9,051 bases of DNA, from the NCBI GenBank assembly GCA_001797815.1, contig MGQK01000113.1, forward strand, positions 56,409-65,459. Direction: 5' to 3'. The notes beneath the pieces are model-generated. The model was given only the letters and a program-made list of their open reading frames with translations. It made no database searches and was not told where the DNA came from. A program made the position numbers and the translations under genes. Positions 1 through 5,259 of this stretch are shown one piece after another. Origin of the DNA: Deltaproteobacteria bacterium RBG_13_61_14. GTDB lineage: Bacteria > RBG-13-61-14. Numbering within the stretch: the first letter of the stretch is position 1; each line of letters opens with the position of its first letter.

Positions 1-759
1 GCCGATCACGATCAGCTCCTGGATCTGGCCGCGGTCGGTGGCGTCGGCCAGGCAGCCGGGCCTAAGCCCGTCGCCCAGGCTGAGCACCAGGTCGAACTCG
101 CGGGCGATTTCCAGGAGCCGGGGGTAAAACTCGAAGAGGGGGTTCTGGGCCTCGTGATAGCGCATCCATTCCACGGTGAGCGCGCCGCCCCGGCTGACCA
201 CGTCCAGGACCCGGCCCTCCCGGCTCAGGCGCTCCACCGATTCCTCGGTCACCCCGCAATGCACGGTGACGAAATCCACCCCGTCCTCGGCCTGGAGCCG
301 GATGGCGGCGAAGAGGTCATCGCCGGTCATGTCCAGGAAAGGATGGCCGCGGTTCACCATTTCCACCGCGGCCTGATAAATGGGCACCGTGCCCAGCGGC
401 AGCCGGGTCCGCTTCAGGATGGCCCGGCGGATCTCGGTGATCGGCCCGCCGGTGGAAAGGTCCATGACCGTGTCCGCCCCGGCCGCTTCCGCGACCCGGA
501 GTTTTTCCAGCTCGAATTCGAGGTCGGCCCGGTCCTTGCTCGTGCCCAGGTTGGCGTTGACCTTGGTGCGCAGCCCGGCGCCGATGGCCAGAGGCTCCAC
601 TTTTTGGCGGACGCGGTTGCGGGTGACGACGATGGTGCCGTTAGCCACGCCCTCGCGGATGAACTCGGGCTCCACGTTTTCGGCCCGGCCGGCCGCGACC
701 ATCTCGGGGGTCACTTCGCCTCGGCGGGCGCGGTCGAGCAAGGTGGGCGCCACGCTCAT
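1..759 (-). CDS. thiC: Phosphomethylpyrimidine synthase ThiC, N-terminal 253 codons (cut by the left edge)
   Basis: ThiC is a radical-SAM enzyme that rearranges aminoimidazole ribotide into hydroxymethylpyrimidine phosphate, the pyrimidine half of thiamin, in the cytoplasm. The frame stays open from ATG at 759 to base 1. Family segments in order: EFIREGVANGTIVV (32-45), KVNANLGTS (66-74), MDLSTGG (99-105), PLGTVPIYQA (121-130), DGVDFVTVHCGV (159-170), SRGGA (189-193) and LSLGDGLRPGC (226-236). The C-terminal cysteine motif that binds the iron-sulfur cluster lies beyond the window, so completeness cannot be judged. The start overlaps the stop of the upstream lipoprotein gene as ATGA, and the Shine-Dalgarno AAGGAG lies inside that gene's last codons, 5 bases from the ATG. 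Translation is therefore probably coupled to the upstream gene. Confidence 0.95.
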   Translation of the reverse strand, partial: MSVAPTLLDRARRGEVTPEMVAAGRAENVEPEFIREGVANGTIVVTRNRVRQKVEPLAIGAGLRTKVNANLGTSKDRADLEFELEKLRVAEAAGADTVMDLSTGGPITEIRRAILKRTRLPLGTVPIYQAAVEMVNRGHPFLDMTGDDLFAAIRLQAEDGVDFVTVHCGVTEESVERLSREGRVLDVVSRGGALTVEWMRYHEAQNPLFEFYPRLLEIAREFDLVLSLGDGLRPGCLADATDRGQIQELIVIG

Positions 760-1544
760 GGAGTCTCCTTGGGCGCGGGCTGGGGCGCGGCTTCGGGGGC
801 CGCCTCGGGTGCAGCCTCCGGCGCAGCTTGGGGTGCAGCCTCAGCCGTGCTCCCGGCCTGCGGCTGGGCCTGGCTCGCCTTCAGCTTTTGCTCCAGCACT
901 TGCAGCGAAGAATTTTGCTTGCGCAGCTCCTGATCAAAGCGTTCGAGCGCCTTCGAGATCGGATACCCCATCTCTCCGGCCTGATGCAGCTCCTGGAGCC
1001 CTTCCAGCTTCCGGTCCCGATCCGGATCAAAGAAATAGGCGAACGCCAGCGCGTAGTGGACCTCGAGGTTCTTGGGCTCCTGGAGCAGGACCTTCTCGAA
1101 GTGACCCGCGGCTTCCTGGAATTTCTCCTCCTGCAACAGAACCCCGCCCAGCAGAATATCAATGTTGCTGTTGTCCGGAGTCAACTCCATGGCCTTGAGC
1201 GCCAGTTCGCGCGCGGCCTCGAGCTTGCCCTGGGTGAAATAAATTTCCGCCAAGTCAATCCGGGCGTCGGCGTGGCTGGGTTCGAGATTGATCGTCTGGT
1301 TAAAAGCGGCCTCCGCCTGCTCGAGCATGTTCGCGCCCCGGTAAGCCCGGCCCAGGTGATACTGGGCGTCCACAAAGGTCGGGTCCTCGTCCAAAGCCTT
1401 CTGGTATTCGACCGCAGCCTGGCCGTATTGCTGCCGGTCCTCGAAGAATTTCCCCAACTCGTAAAATTTGTCCGCCCGCCGCTGGCACCCGAAGAGCCAC
1501 CCCACCAGCGCCAGGACGATCATGATCCGCACGAAATGCTTCAT
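756..1544 (-). CDS. TPR-repeat lipoprotein inside the thiamin operon
   Basis: Predicted lipoprotein of 262 residues; I do not recognise a named family. From MKHFVRIM it has a short basic n-region, a hydrophobic stretch and a lipobox LFGC with the lipidated cysteine at residue 20. About four tetratricopeptide repeats follow (roughly 26-58, 59-92, 93-124 and 127-158), each ending in an LxP or EP-type turn. Residues 200-224 look like a short coiled coil, and the end is an Ala/Pro-rich tail. TPR proteins usually act as protein-interaction scaffolds, and this one should face the periplasm. The start is uncertain: ATG 1544 has AAAGGGA 5 bases upstream, while ATG 1559 would overlap the thiE stop as ATGA. 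ATG 1574 has GGAGAG directly against it, which is too close. Its 3' end overlaps thiC by ATGA, so it is co-expressed with thi genes, but a thiamin role is only inferred from position. Confidence 0.85.
   Translation of the reverse strand: MKHFVRIMIVLALVGWLFGCQRRADKFYELGKFFEDRQQYGQAAVEYQKALDEDPTFVDAQYHLGRAYRGANMLEQAEAAFNQTINLEPSHADARIDLAEIYFTQGKLEAARELALKAMELTPDNSNIDILLGGVLLQEEKFQEAAGHFEKVLLQEPKNLEVHYALAFAYFFDPDRDRKLEGLQELHQAGEMGYPISKALERFDQELRKQNSSLQVLEQKLKASQAQPQAGSTAEAAPQAAPEAAPEAAPEAAPQPAPKETP
780..839 (-). repeat. Five AAP[E/Q] tetrapeptide units in the lipoprotein tail
   Basis: Residues 236-255 of the TPR lipoprotein are five successive four-residue units, AAPQ, AAPE, AAPE, AAPE and AAPQ, encoded by imperfect 12-bp direct repeats. 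The segment continues into PAPKETP at the C-terminus. Such Ala/Pro tails are usually extended and flexible. The repeat is prone to slippage, so copy number may vary between related strains. Confidence 0.8.
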
Positions 1545-1555
1545 CCGCGTCCCTT

Positions 1556-2188
1556 TCATGCTTTTGCCTGCCATCTCTCCATCAAATCTCTCGCAGCCTG
1601 CTCAGGATCCGAGGCCGCCAAAACTGCCGAGATCATCGCCATCCCGAACGCGCCGCTCGCCGCGACCTCGGCCAGATGATTCGGCCCGATCCCGCCCAGG
1701 GCGAATACCGGGATCAGAACCCGCTTGACCGCTTCCCGCAAGGCCGCCACGCCAACCGGCGGACCGTAGCGCGCTTTCGAAGCCGTGGCATAAACCGGAC
1801 CGAAAGTAATGAAGTCCGCGCCGGCTTCCGCCGCGGCCTGGGCCTCGGCCAGGGAATGGGTGGAAGCGCCGATCAGTCGCTTCGGCCCTAATAGCTTTCG
1901 CGCCTCGAGCACCGGGAAGCCGGACACCGGCACATGGACGCCATCCAGGTCCAGCGCCAGAGCGATGTCCACCCGGTCGTTAATCAGCACGCGAGCCTTG
2001 AACTTTTTCGCCAGGTTCTGAACCCGCTCGGCGAGCTTGTATAGCTCGCGGCCGGAAAGGTCTTTCTCCCGGACCTGCACCGCCCGCGCGCCGCCGCGAA
2101 ACGCTTTTTCCAGAACCTCAAGCAACTCCCGACCCTGCGTCTGCTTCCGGTCGGTGATCAAATACACCCGAAAATCCGGTCCGGACAT
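1556..2188 (-). CDS. thiE: Thiamin phosphate synthase ThiE
   Basis: ThiE condenses hydroxymethylpyrimidine pyrophosphate with thiazole phosphate to give thiamin phosphate and pyrophosphate, on a TIM-barrel fold in the cytoplasm. Counting from MSGPDFRVYLITD (210 residues, normal for the family), the hallmark segments are QVREKD (38-43), INDR (69-72), DGVHV (82-86), IGASTHS (106-112), FGPVYATASK (129-138), ALGGI (163-167) and GMAMISAV (182-189). These supply the pyrophosphate, metal and phosphate contacts expected of an active enzyme. The open frame continues 10 codons further upstream to a TTG, but that stretch is translation of a DNA repeat, so ATG 2188 is preferred. The region before this ATG lacks a clear Shine-Dalgarno and is occupied by the repeat, so expression may rely on the transcript from thiG. 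The 3' end abuts or overlaps the lipoprotein gene. Confidence 0.95.
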   Translation of the reverse strand: MSGPDFRVYLITDRKQTQGRELLEVLEKAFRGGARAVQVREKDLSGRELYKLAERVQNLAKKFKARVLINDRVDIALALDLDGVHVPVSGFPVLEARKLLGPKRLIGASTHSLAEAQAAAEAGADFITFGPVYATASKARYGPPVGVAALREAVKRVLIPVFALGGIGPNHLAEVAASGAFGMAMISAVLAASDPEQAARDLMERWQAKA

Positions 2189-2195
2189 TGTTCTA

Positions 2196-2270
2196 ACCAC
2201 AAAGACACAAAGGCACAAAATAAAATTCGTAATTCATAATTAGAACTTAATGTCTTTGTGCCTTTGTGGT
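2196..2270. repeat. Inverted repeat with CACAAAG units between thiG and thiE
   Basis: The left arm ACCACAAAGACACAAAGGCA (2196-2215) and the right arm, which read in reverse complement is ACCACAAAGGCACAAAGACA (2251-2270), match at 18 of 20 positions. Each arm is itself made of 8-bp CACAAAGR units. The centre is AT-rich, around a near-palindromic AATTCATAATT. The element fills nearly all of the thiG-thiE gap: it ends 8 bases before the thiG stop codon on one side and 7 bases from the thiE ATG on the other. In RNA the arms could form a long hairpin. I recall similar CCACAAAGGCACAAAG strings in intergenic regions of many environmental genomes, but cannot verify that here. Arm coordinates may be off by one base. 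Confidence 0.8.
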
Positions 2271-2278
2271 AAACCTCT

Positions 2279-3058
2279 TCATCCGATCGTGCCCTCGATC
2301 GGACTCGAAGCCGTGGCATAAAGCTTCTTCGGAATCCGGCCGGCCAGGTAAGCCAGCCGGCCGGCCTCCACCGCCAGCTTCATCGCTTTCGCCATGGCGA
2401 TCGGGTCCCTGGCCCCGGCAATCCCGGTGTTCATCAGCACTCCGTCGCAGCCGAGCTCCAGGGCAATCGCCGCGTCCGAGGCCGTGCCCACGCCGGCGTC
2501 CACGATCACCGGCACTTTCACCGCCTCCATGATCAGCCGGATGTTATATGGATTACGAATACCTAACCCCGAGCCGATCGGCGCGGCCAAAGGCATCACC
2601 GCGGCGCAGCCGATGTCCTCCAAGCGCTTGGCCACGATCACGTCGTCGTTGGTATAAGGCAGGATCGTGAAGCCTTCCTTGATTAAAACCTTCGCCGCTT
2701 CCAGCAAGCCGGCCGTGTCCGGGAACAGGGTCTTCTCATCGCCGATCACTTCCAGCTTCACCAGCTCGCCCAGCCCGGCCTCCCGTCCCAGCTGGGCCGT
2801 GCGCACCGCGTCGTCCACCGAGTAGCAGCCGGCGGTGTTCGGGAGCAGGGTGTAGCGCTTGGGGTCAACGTAGTCGAGGAGCGATTCCTTGGAGCGGTCG
2901 GTCAGGTTCACCCGGCGGACCGCCACGGTCACCACCTCGGTGCCGGAAACTTCCAAGGCTTCCTTCATCTGGGCGAAACTTGCATACTTGCCTGTGCCTA
3001 CGAACAGCCGGGACTTAAATTCCCGGCCGGCGATTTTGAGCGTGTCCACCGCGGCCAT
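2279..3058 (-). CDS. thiG: Thiazole synthase ThiG
   Basis: ThiG builds the thiazole phosphate ring of thiamin from deoxyxylulose phosphate, dehydroglycine and the ThiS thiocarboxylate. The 259-residue product has the normal length. The Schiff-base lysine is K101 in LVKLEVIGD, with E103 close by and the acid D187 in [11 protein letters not shown] (186-196). The phosphate-binding segment GSGLGIRNP is at 162-170 and [13 protein letters not shown] at 208-220. The N-terminal [19 protein letters not shown] is typical. ATG 3058 has AGGAG 8 bases upstream, and a promoter-like pair lies just beyond. It appears to be the first gene of the thi operon. No thiS, thiH, thiO or thiF accompanies it here, so its sulfur-carrier partner must be encoded elsewhere. 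Confidence 0.96.
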   Translation of the reverse strand: MAAVDTLKIAGREFKSRLFVGTGKYASFAQMKEALEVSGTEVVTVAVRRVNLTDRSKESLLDYVDPKRYTLLPNTAGCYSVDDAVRTAQLGREAGLGELVKLEVIGDEKTLFPDTAGLLEAAKVLIKEGFTILPYTNDDVIVAKRLEDIGCAAVMPLAAPIGSGLGIRNPYNIRLIMEAVKVPVIVDAGVGTASDAAIALELGCDGVLMNTGIAGARDPIAMAKAMKLAVEAGRLAYLAGRIPKKLYATASSPIEGTIG

Positions 3059-3088
3059 ACCTTATACTCCTTTTCTCCACCCGGTTTT

Positions 3089-3117
3089 ATCTTAGCCGTT
3101 AATGGTCGGAATTGCAA
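3089..3117 (-). promoter_or_regulatory. Candidate sigma70-type promoter for thiG
   Basis: On the minus strand, TTGCAA (3112-3117) is followed after 17 bases by TAAGAT (3089-3094). Each hexamer matches 4 of 6 consensus positions at ideal spacing. Transcription would begin near 3082, giving a leader of about 25 bases that contains the AGGAG ribosome-binding site. That leader is too short for a riboswitch. The prediction rests only on motif similarity. Confidence 0.4.
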
Positions 3118-3131
3118 AATGGAAGCAGGGC

Positions 3132-3251
3132 AAATTTGGAGTGCGGTGCTTCAGCACCGCCTTGCTTTGCGACCATTCATGGTCGCCCATCGTTCCTCAC
3201 CGATGAATCGGCGCGATAAAAAGCGGCGGTAAACCGCCGCACTCCAAATTT
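3132..3251. mobile_element. MITE-like or REP-like element with 15-bp terminal inverted repeats
   Basis: The ends AAATTTGGAGTGCGG (3132-3146) and CCGCACTCCAAATTT (3237-3251) are perfect 15-bp inverted repeats. Between and overlapping them are four hairpins: GCGGTGCT/AGCACCGC (3143-3160), GCGACCAT/ATGGTCGC (3169-3186), CCGAT/ATCGG (3200-3211) and GCGGCGG/CCGCCGC with loop TAAA (3223-3240). There is no ORF inside. Short size, terminal repeats and hairpin content fit a non-autonomous element moved by a transposase encoded elsewhere, such as a REP-associated tyrosine transposase (Y1 family). I see no clear target-site duplication. A role as bidirectional terminator or RNA stabiliser is also possible. 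Only one copy is present in the window, so mobility is inference. Confidence 0.7.
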
Positions 3252-3283
3252 CGCCCTTAACGAGCCGGGCTTCGCTTGTTATG

Positions 3284-3296
3284 CATTACTGTAATG
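3284..3296. promoter_or_regulatory. Perfect 13-base palindrome CATTACTGTAATG
   Basis: CATTAC and GTAATG are exact inverted copies around a single T. The size and symmetry resemble a dimer-binding operator, but there is no adjacent start codon. It lies beside the REP-like tract and may simply be part of that element. Confidence 0.3.
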
Positions 3297-3312
3297 TAAT
3301 AAGTAAAGACCT

Positions 3313-3338
3313 GACCCCTACCTTGGACCCCTACCTTG
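3313..3338. repeat. Tandem duplication of the 13-mer GACCCCTACCTTG
   Basis: Two exact head-to-tail copies occupy 3313-3325 and 3326-3338. The first follows directly after TAAGTAAAGACCT; read on the minus strand the junction is AGGGGTCAGGTCTTTACTTA. From memory, strings of this kind flank REP-associated transposase genes in environmental proteobacteria; this recollection needs a search. No transposase gene is present in this window. Confidence 0.6.
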
Positions 3339-3373
3339 ACTTACGCCAGGCAATTTTTAAAACCCGCGCCCGA

Positions 3374-3412
3374 CCTGCCTTCGCCCGCCGGAGCGAGCTT
3401 CGCGCAGGCGGG
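3374..3412. repeat. GC-rich nested hairpin in the toxin-thiG gap
   Basis: CCCGCC (3384-3389) pairs with GGCGGG (3407-3412), with an inner GCGA/TCGC stem (3393-3403). CCTGC (3374-3378) and GCAGG (3404-3408) offer an alternative pairing. On the minus strand it lies about 55 bases after the toxin stop, and a GGGTTTTAAAAATT stretch follows it, so it could act as a weak terminator for the toxin-antitoxin transcript. It may equally be a dispersed CCTGCCTTCGC-type repeat. Confidence 0.45.
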
Positions 3413-3466
3413 AGAGCGGTTGCGGCAAGGTTTTCTATCTTTTCACTTTGGAGGGAGAAAAAGGAC

Positions 3467-3808
3467 TTAAACAATTTTGTGAATGAGGGACAGAATTTCG
3501 GACAGGGTCGAAGAGGGAAGCTTTCCGAGCTTTTTGCGGACGATGCGACGGTCCAGGGTTACGATTTTTCCGCATTTGACCTTGGAAAGCTTGGGAAGAC
3601 CTGCCTGAGAAAGGTCATCTTTCGAGAGAAGATATTCAAAGGAGGCCAGGCTGGTGGGTGATTGGGAGGTAATGGCACAGGCGATTATATCCGGACATTG
3701 CCGATGGAATTCTTCGCTGGAGATCACCAGGGCGGGGCGTTGTTTGCTGGAGCTTAAATCGGAAAAGGGGAAAGAAATCAGGATGACATCTCCATGCTTA
3801 CAAGGCAT
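3467..3808 (-). CDS. PemK/MazF-type toxin, endoribonuclease
   Basis: Proteins of this family are sequence-specific ribonucleases that block growth by cutting mRNA and are neutralised by a cognate antitoxin. The 113-residue product, within the family's usual length, opens with GDVILISFPFSD, followed by the conserved KQRPALVIS strand-loop, CAITSQ and LSKVKCGKIVTLDRRIV, all in family order. ATG 3808 lies inside the antitoxin gene (11-base overlap). GGAGG sits 12 bases before it, while the alternative ATG 3820 has GGAGG directly against it and is less likely. The overlap with a small upstream gene of antitoxin type supports a bicistronic module. The body looks intact with no frameshift. MazF, PemK and ChpB cannot be told apart from this reading. 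Confidence 0.88.
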   Translation of the reverse strand: MPCKHGDVILISFPFSDLSSSKQRPALVISSEEFHRQCPDIIACAITSQSPTSLASFEYLLSKDDLSQAGLPKLSKVKCGKIVTLDRRIVRKKLGKLPSSTLSEILSLIHKIV

Positions 3809-4004
3809 CGTAAATTTCATCCTCCGGGTTATCCCAGAACGAGAAAGCTTGCTCTGCGGCCTTCAGCCATTCCAGATCCTCGGGACCGATTTTTTGAGTC
3901 TGGAAAAGCCGGGTAAACCTGGAAAGCAGTCTCCTTTGTTCTTCCGGGCTTAAGTGTTTAATGGCCGTTTCGATTTCTTTCAGTTTGGAAGAAGATTTTT
4001 TCAT
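3798..4004 (-). CDS. Antitoxin of the PemK/MazF-type module
   Basis: Small, charged 68-residue protein directly upstream of and overlapping the toxin gene. The N-terminal half (KLKEIETAIKHLSPEEQRRLL) resembles the helical dimerisation segment of small antitoxins. The C-terminal FSFWDNPEDEIYDAL resembles the WDNxEDxxYD-type tail that I recall from antitoxins paired with PemK/VapC toxins and that likely occupies the toxin active site. ATG 4004 is chosen because MKKSSSKLKE is a plausible start and it overlaps the stop of a possible small upstream ORF as ATGA. An alternative ATG at 4034 would add MLHYQIKKKP. Neither has a strong Shine-Dalgarno. Such pairs usually repress their own promoter, but no operator was identified. 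Confidence 0.8.
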   Translation of the reverse strand: MKKSSSKLKEIETAIKHLSPEEQRRLLSRFTRLFQTQKIGPEDLEWLKAAEQAFSFWDNPEDEIYDAL

Positions 4005-4060
4005 GGGTTTTTTCTTAATTTGATAGTGTAACATTCTTCGGGGAAGTAGTCAAAAATCAT
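4001..4060 (-). CDS. Possible 19-codon leader ORF coupled to the antitoxin
   Basis: ATG 4060 starts the peptide MIFDYFPEECYTIKLRKNP, which ends in TGA at 4001-4003, overlapping the antitoxin ATG (4004) as ATGA. GGAAAGGA lies 6 bases before this ATG, a much better ribosome-binding site than either antitoxin start has. It could therefore deliver ribosomes to the antitoxin by translational coupling. Alternatively it is a remnant of a longer 5' end of the antitoxin separated by a frameshift, or chance. No known family is recognised. Confidence 0.35.
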   Translation of the reverse strand: MIFDYFPEECYTIKLRKNP

Positions 4061-4106
4061 GACCCGTCCTTTCCGTCGCGGCTCCAGTTTTGCAATTGAA
4101 GGATTC

Positions 4107-4148
4107 TTCACTGTGCACTGTGCTCCGTGCACTGAGCACTGTTCACTA
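4107..4148. repeat. Heptamer array (6 units) after the membrane-protein gene
   Basis: Reading the plus strand in 7-base steps gives TTCACTG, TGCACTG, TGCTCCG, TGCACTG, AGCACTG and TTCACTA. The last unit contains the complement of the membrane-protein gene's TAG stop, so on the transcript the array begins at the stop codon itself. TGCACTG-type units are partly self-complementary. Confidence 0.8.
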
Positions 4149-5189
4149 CGCGAGGCGCTTGCGAAAGTCGGCAAAGAGAAGACAGCCAACCCAGGTGAAG
4201 ATGAGGGCCGGGTTATAGGCGAACTGGGGTTCGAGCGAGTCCTGGGCCGCGGCGTAAGTCAGGGACCAGGCTACCTCGAAGAGGGGGAAGATGCCCCACC
4301 AGCCGAAGCGCCAGAACACGTAACCGGCGAGCGCCAGGTGAATGGCGATCAGACCCGGGCTCCAGAGGGAGTGGAAGAACCAGATATCGTAAAAGGCGTC
4401 GGTCCAGATGGCGAGCACCCCGAAAATGACCAGGTCAGCTTCCAGGGTGAAGAGCCTGGGCTGATCCGCGATCCGGCGCCGGCGGAGGGTGAATTGGTAG
4501 AGCACGGCCAGGACTCCGAAGAGGACGGCCAGGCCGCCTTGCCAGTAGCGGTTGCGGCTGATCAGGAAGTTGGTATCCAGGAGGGAGAGGCTGCCGAGCG
4601 CGCCGGTGTGGGTGCGAAGCTCGAAGAGCAGGCCGATCGTGGCGTCATAAATTGCCGTGGCAACTTCCTGGCCGGCGTCGTTTAGGACCGCCACTTCATA
4701 GCTTGCCTGGCTGTCAAGGATTCGCGACCACAGGATCAGGCGCTTGGAAAACTTGAGTTGATAGGTTCTTCCGGCCGGACCGATCCAGCCGGCCACGTCT
4801 TTGACCCGGACGGCATTGATCGCCGCTTCGATCTTGGACCGCCGCCATTCGGTAACCGGGTTGGGAATAGCGACCCAGATCAAGGAATAGGCCTTTTCGG
4901 AATCCTCCAGGTAGCCGGTGGATTGCTCAACGGGCGATTCAATCTTTTGGCCGGCTTGAAAGGTATCTAGAACTGAGTAATGCGATTCCACGCGAATTTC
5001 AGCTAATCCGCGATAGGCGAAAAGTCCACTGCCGGAATAGGACGCGTAAAAGTCGTCCAGAAAAAAGGTCGGGTTTCTGGGATTCAGGTTGAGCCAGGAG
5101 AATGCCCACATCAGGACCAGGGGGGCGATGCCCACCCAGGCCACCCGGTAGAAAATCTTTAGCCGCTCGCGTCTTCCGAATCGAGTCAT
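4146..5189 (-). CDS. Unrecognised polytopic membrane protein downstream of ftsZ
   Basis: I do not recognise this 347-residue protein. It has a basic N-terminus (MTRFGRRERLK), then a transmembrane segment at about 12-32. A soluble region of about 180 residues follows (33-213), probably outside the cytoplasm, with alternating hydrophobic and polar residues suggesting beta structure. Five further hydrophobic segments lie near 215-233, 250-270, 277-294, 297-315 and 324-341, rich in Trp and Phe. The loop RRRR at 236-239 fits the positive-inside rule. There is no catalytic motif I can name and no cysteine pair. ATG 5189 has AGGAG 7 bases upstream. It follows ftsZ in the same direction after a 70-bp gap, so it may share the dcw transcript, but it is not a standard dcw gene. 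Confidence 0.8.
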   Translation of the reverse strand: MTRFGRRERLKIFYRVAWVGIAPLVLMWAFSWLNLNPRNPTFFLDDFYASYSGSGLFAYRGLAEIRVESHYSVLDTFQAGQKIESPVEQSTGYLEDSEKAYSLIWVAIPNPVTEWRRSKIEAAINAVRVKDVAGWIGPAGRTYQLKFSKRLILWSRILDSQASYEVAVLNDAGQEVATAIYDATIGLLFELRTHTGALGSLSLLDTNFLISRNRYWQGGLAVLFGVLAVLYQFTLRRRRIADQPRLFTLEADLVIFGVLAIWTDAFYDIWFFHSLWSPGLIAIHLALAGYVFWRFGWWGIFPLFEVAWSLTYAAAQDSLEPQFAYNPALIFTWVGCLLFADFRKRLA

Positions 5190-5224
5190 GGATCAACTCC
5201 TGATACTCTGGTGACTCTCCTTCC

Positions 5225-5252
5225 GTGAACCAGGAACCGCGAACCGTGAACT
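5225..5252. repeat. Heptamer array (4 units) after ftsZ
   Basis: Four 7-base units are seen on the plus strand: GTGAACC, AGGAACC, GCGAACC and GTGAACT, with consensus GNGAACC. On the transcript the array begins 8 bases after the ftsZ TGA and ends 35 bases before the next start codon. It is related to, but not identical with, the arrays after ftsA and after the membrane-protein gene. Confidence 0.75.
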
Positions 5253-5259
5253 TTTCTTT

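Noticed and set aside
154-933. Plus-strand open frame of 259 codons ending in Gly-Ala-Ala-Ser repeats
   Set aside because: It lies opposite thiC and the lipoprotein tail; the repeat is just the complement of the Ala/Pro codons.
2189-2218. 10-residue N-terminal extension of ThiE
   Set aside because: It begins at a TTG inside the CACAAAG repeat, and family members start close to the MSGPDFRVYLI segment.
3059-3466. TPP riboswitch or tRNA in the gap before thiG
   Set aside because: No TPP core sequence and no cloverleaf with a T-loop could be found on either strand; the visible structure belongs to the inverted-repeat element.
3281-3661. Plus-strand open frame of 126 codons over the intergenic gap and the toxin 3' end
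   Set aside because: It has no ribosome-binding site and no recognisable motif, and it runs through repeat sequence and antisense to the toxin.
5190-5259. Rho-independent terminator after ftsZ
   Set aside because: There is no GC-rich stem followed by a T-run on the minus strand; the gap holds the heptamer array and the ribosome-binding site of the next gene.
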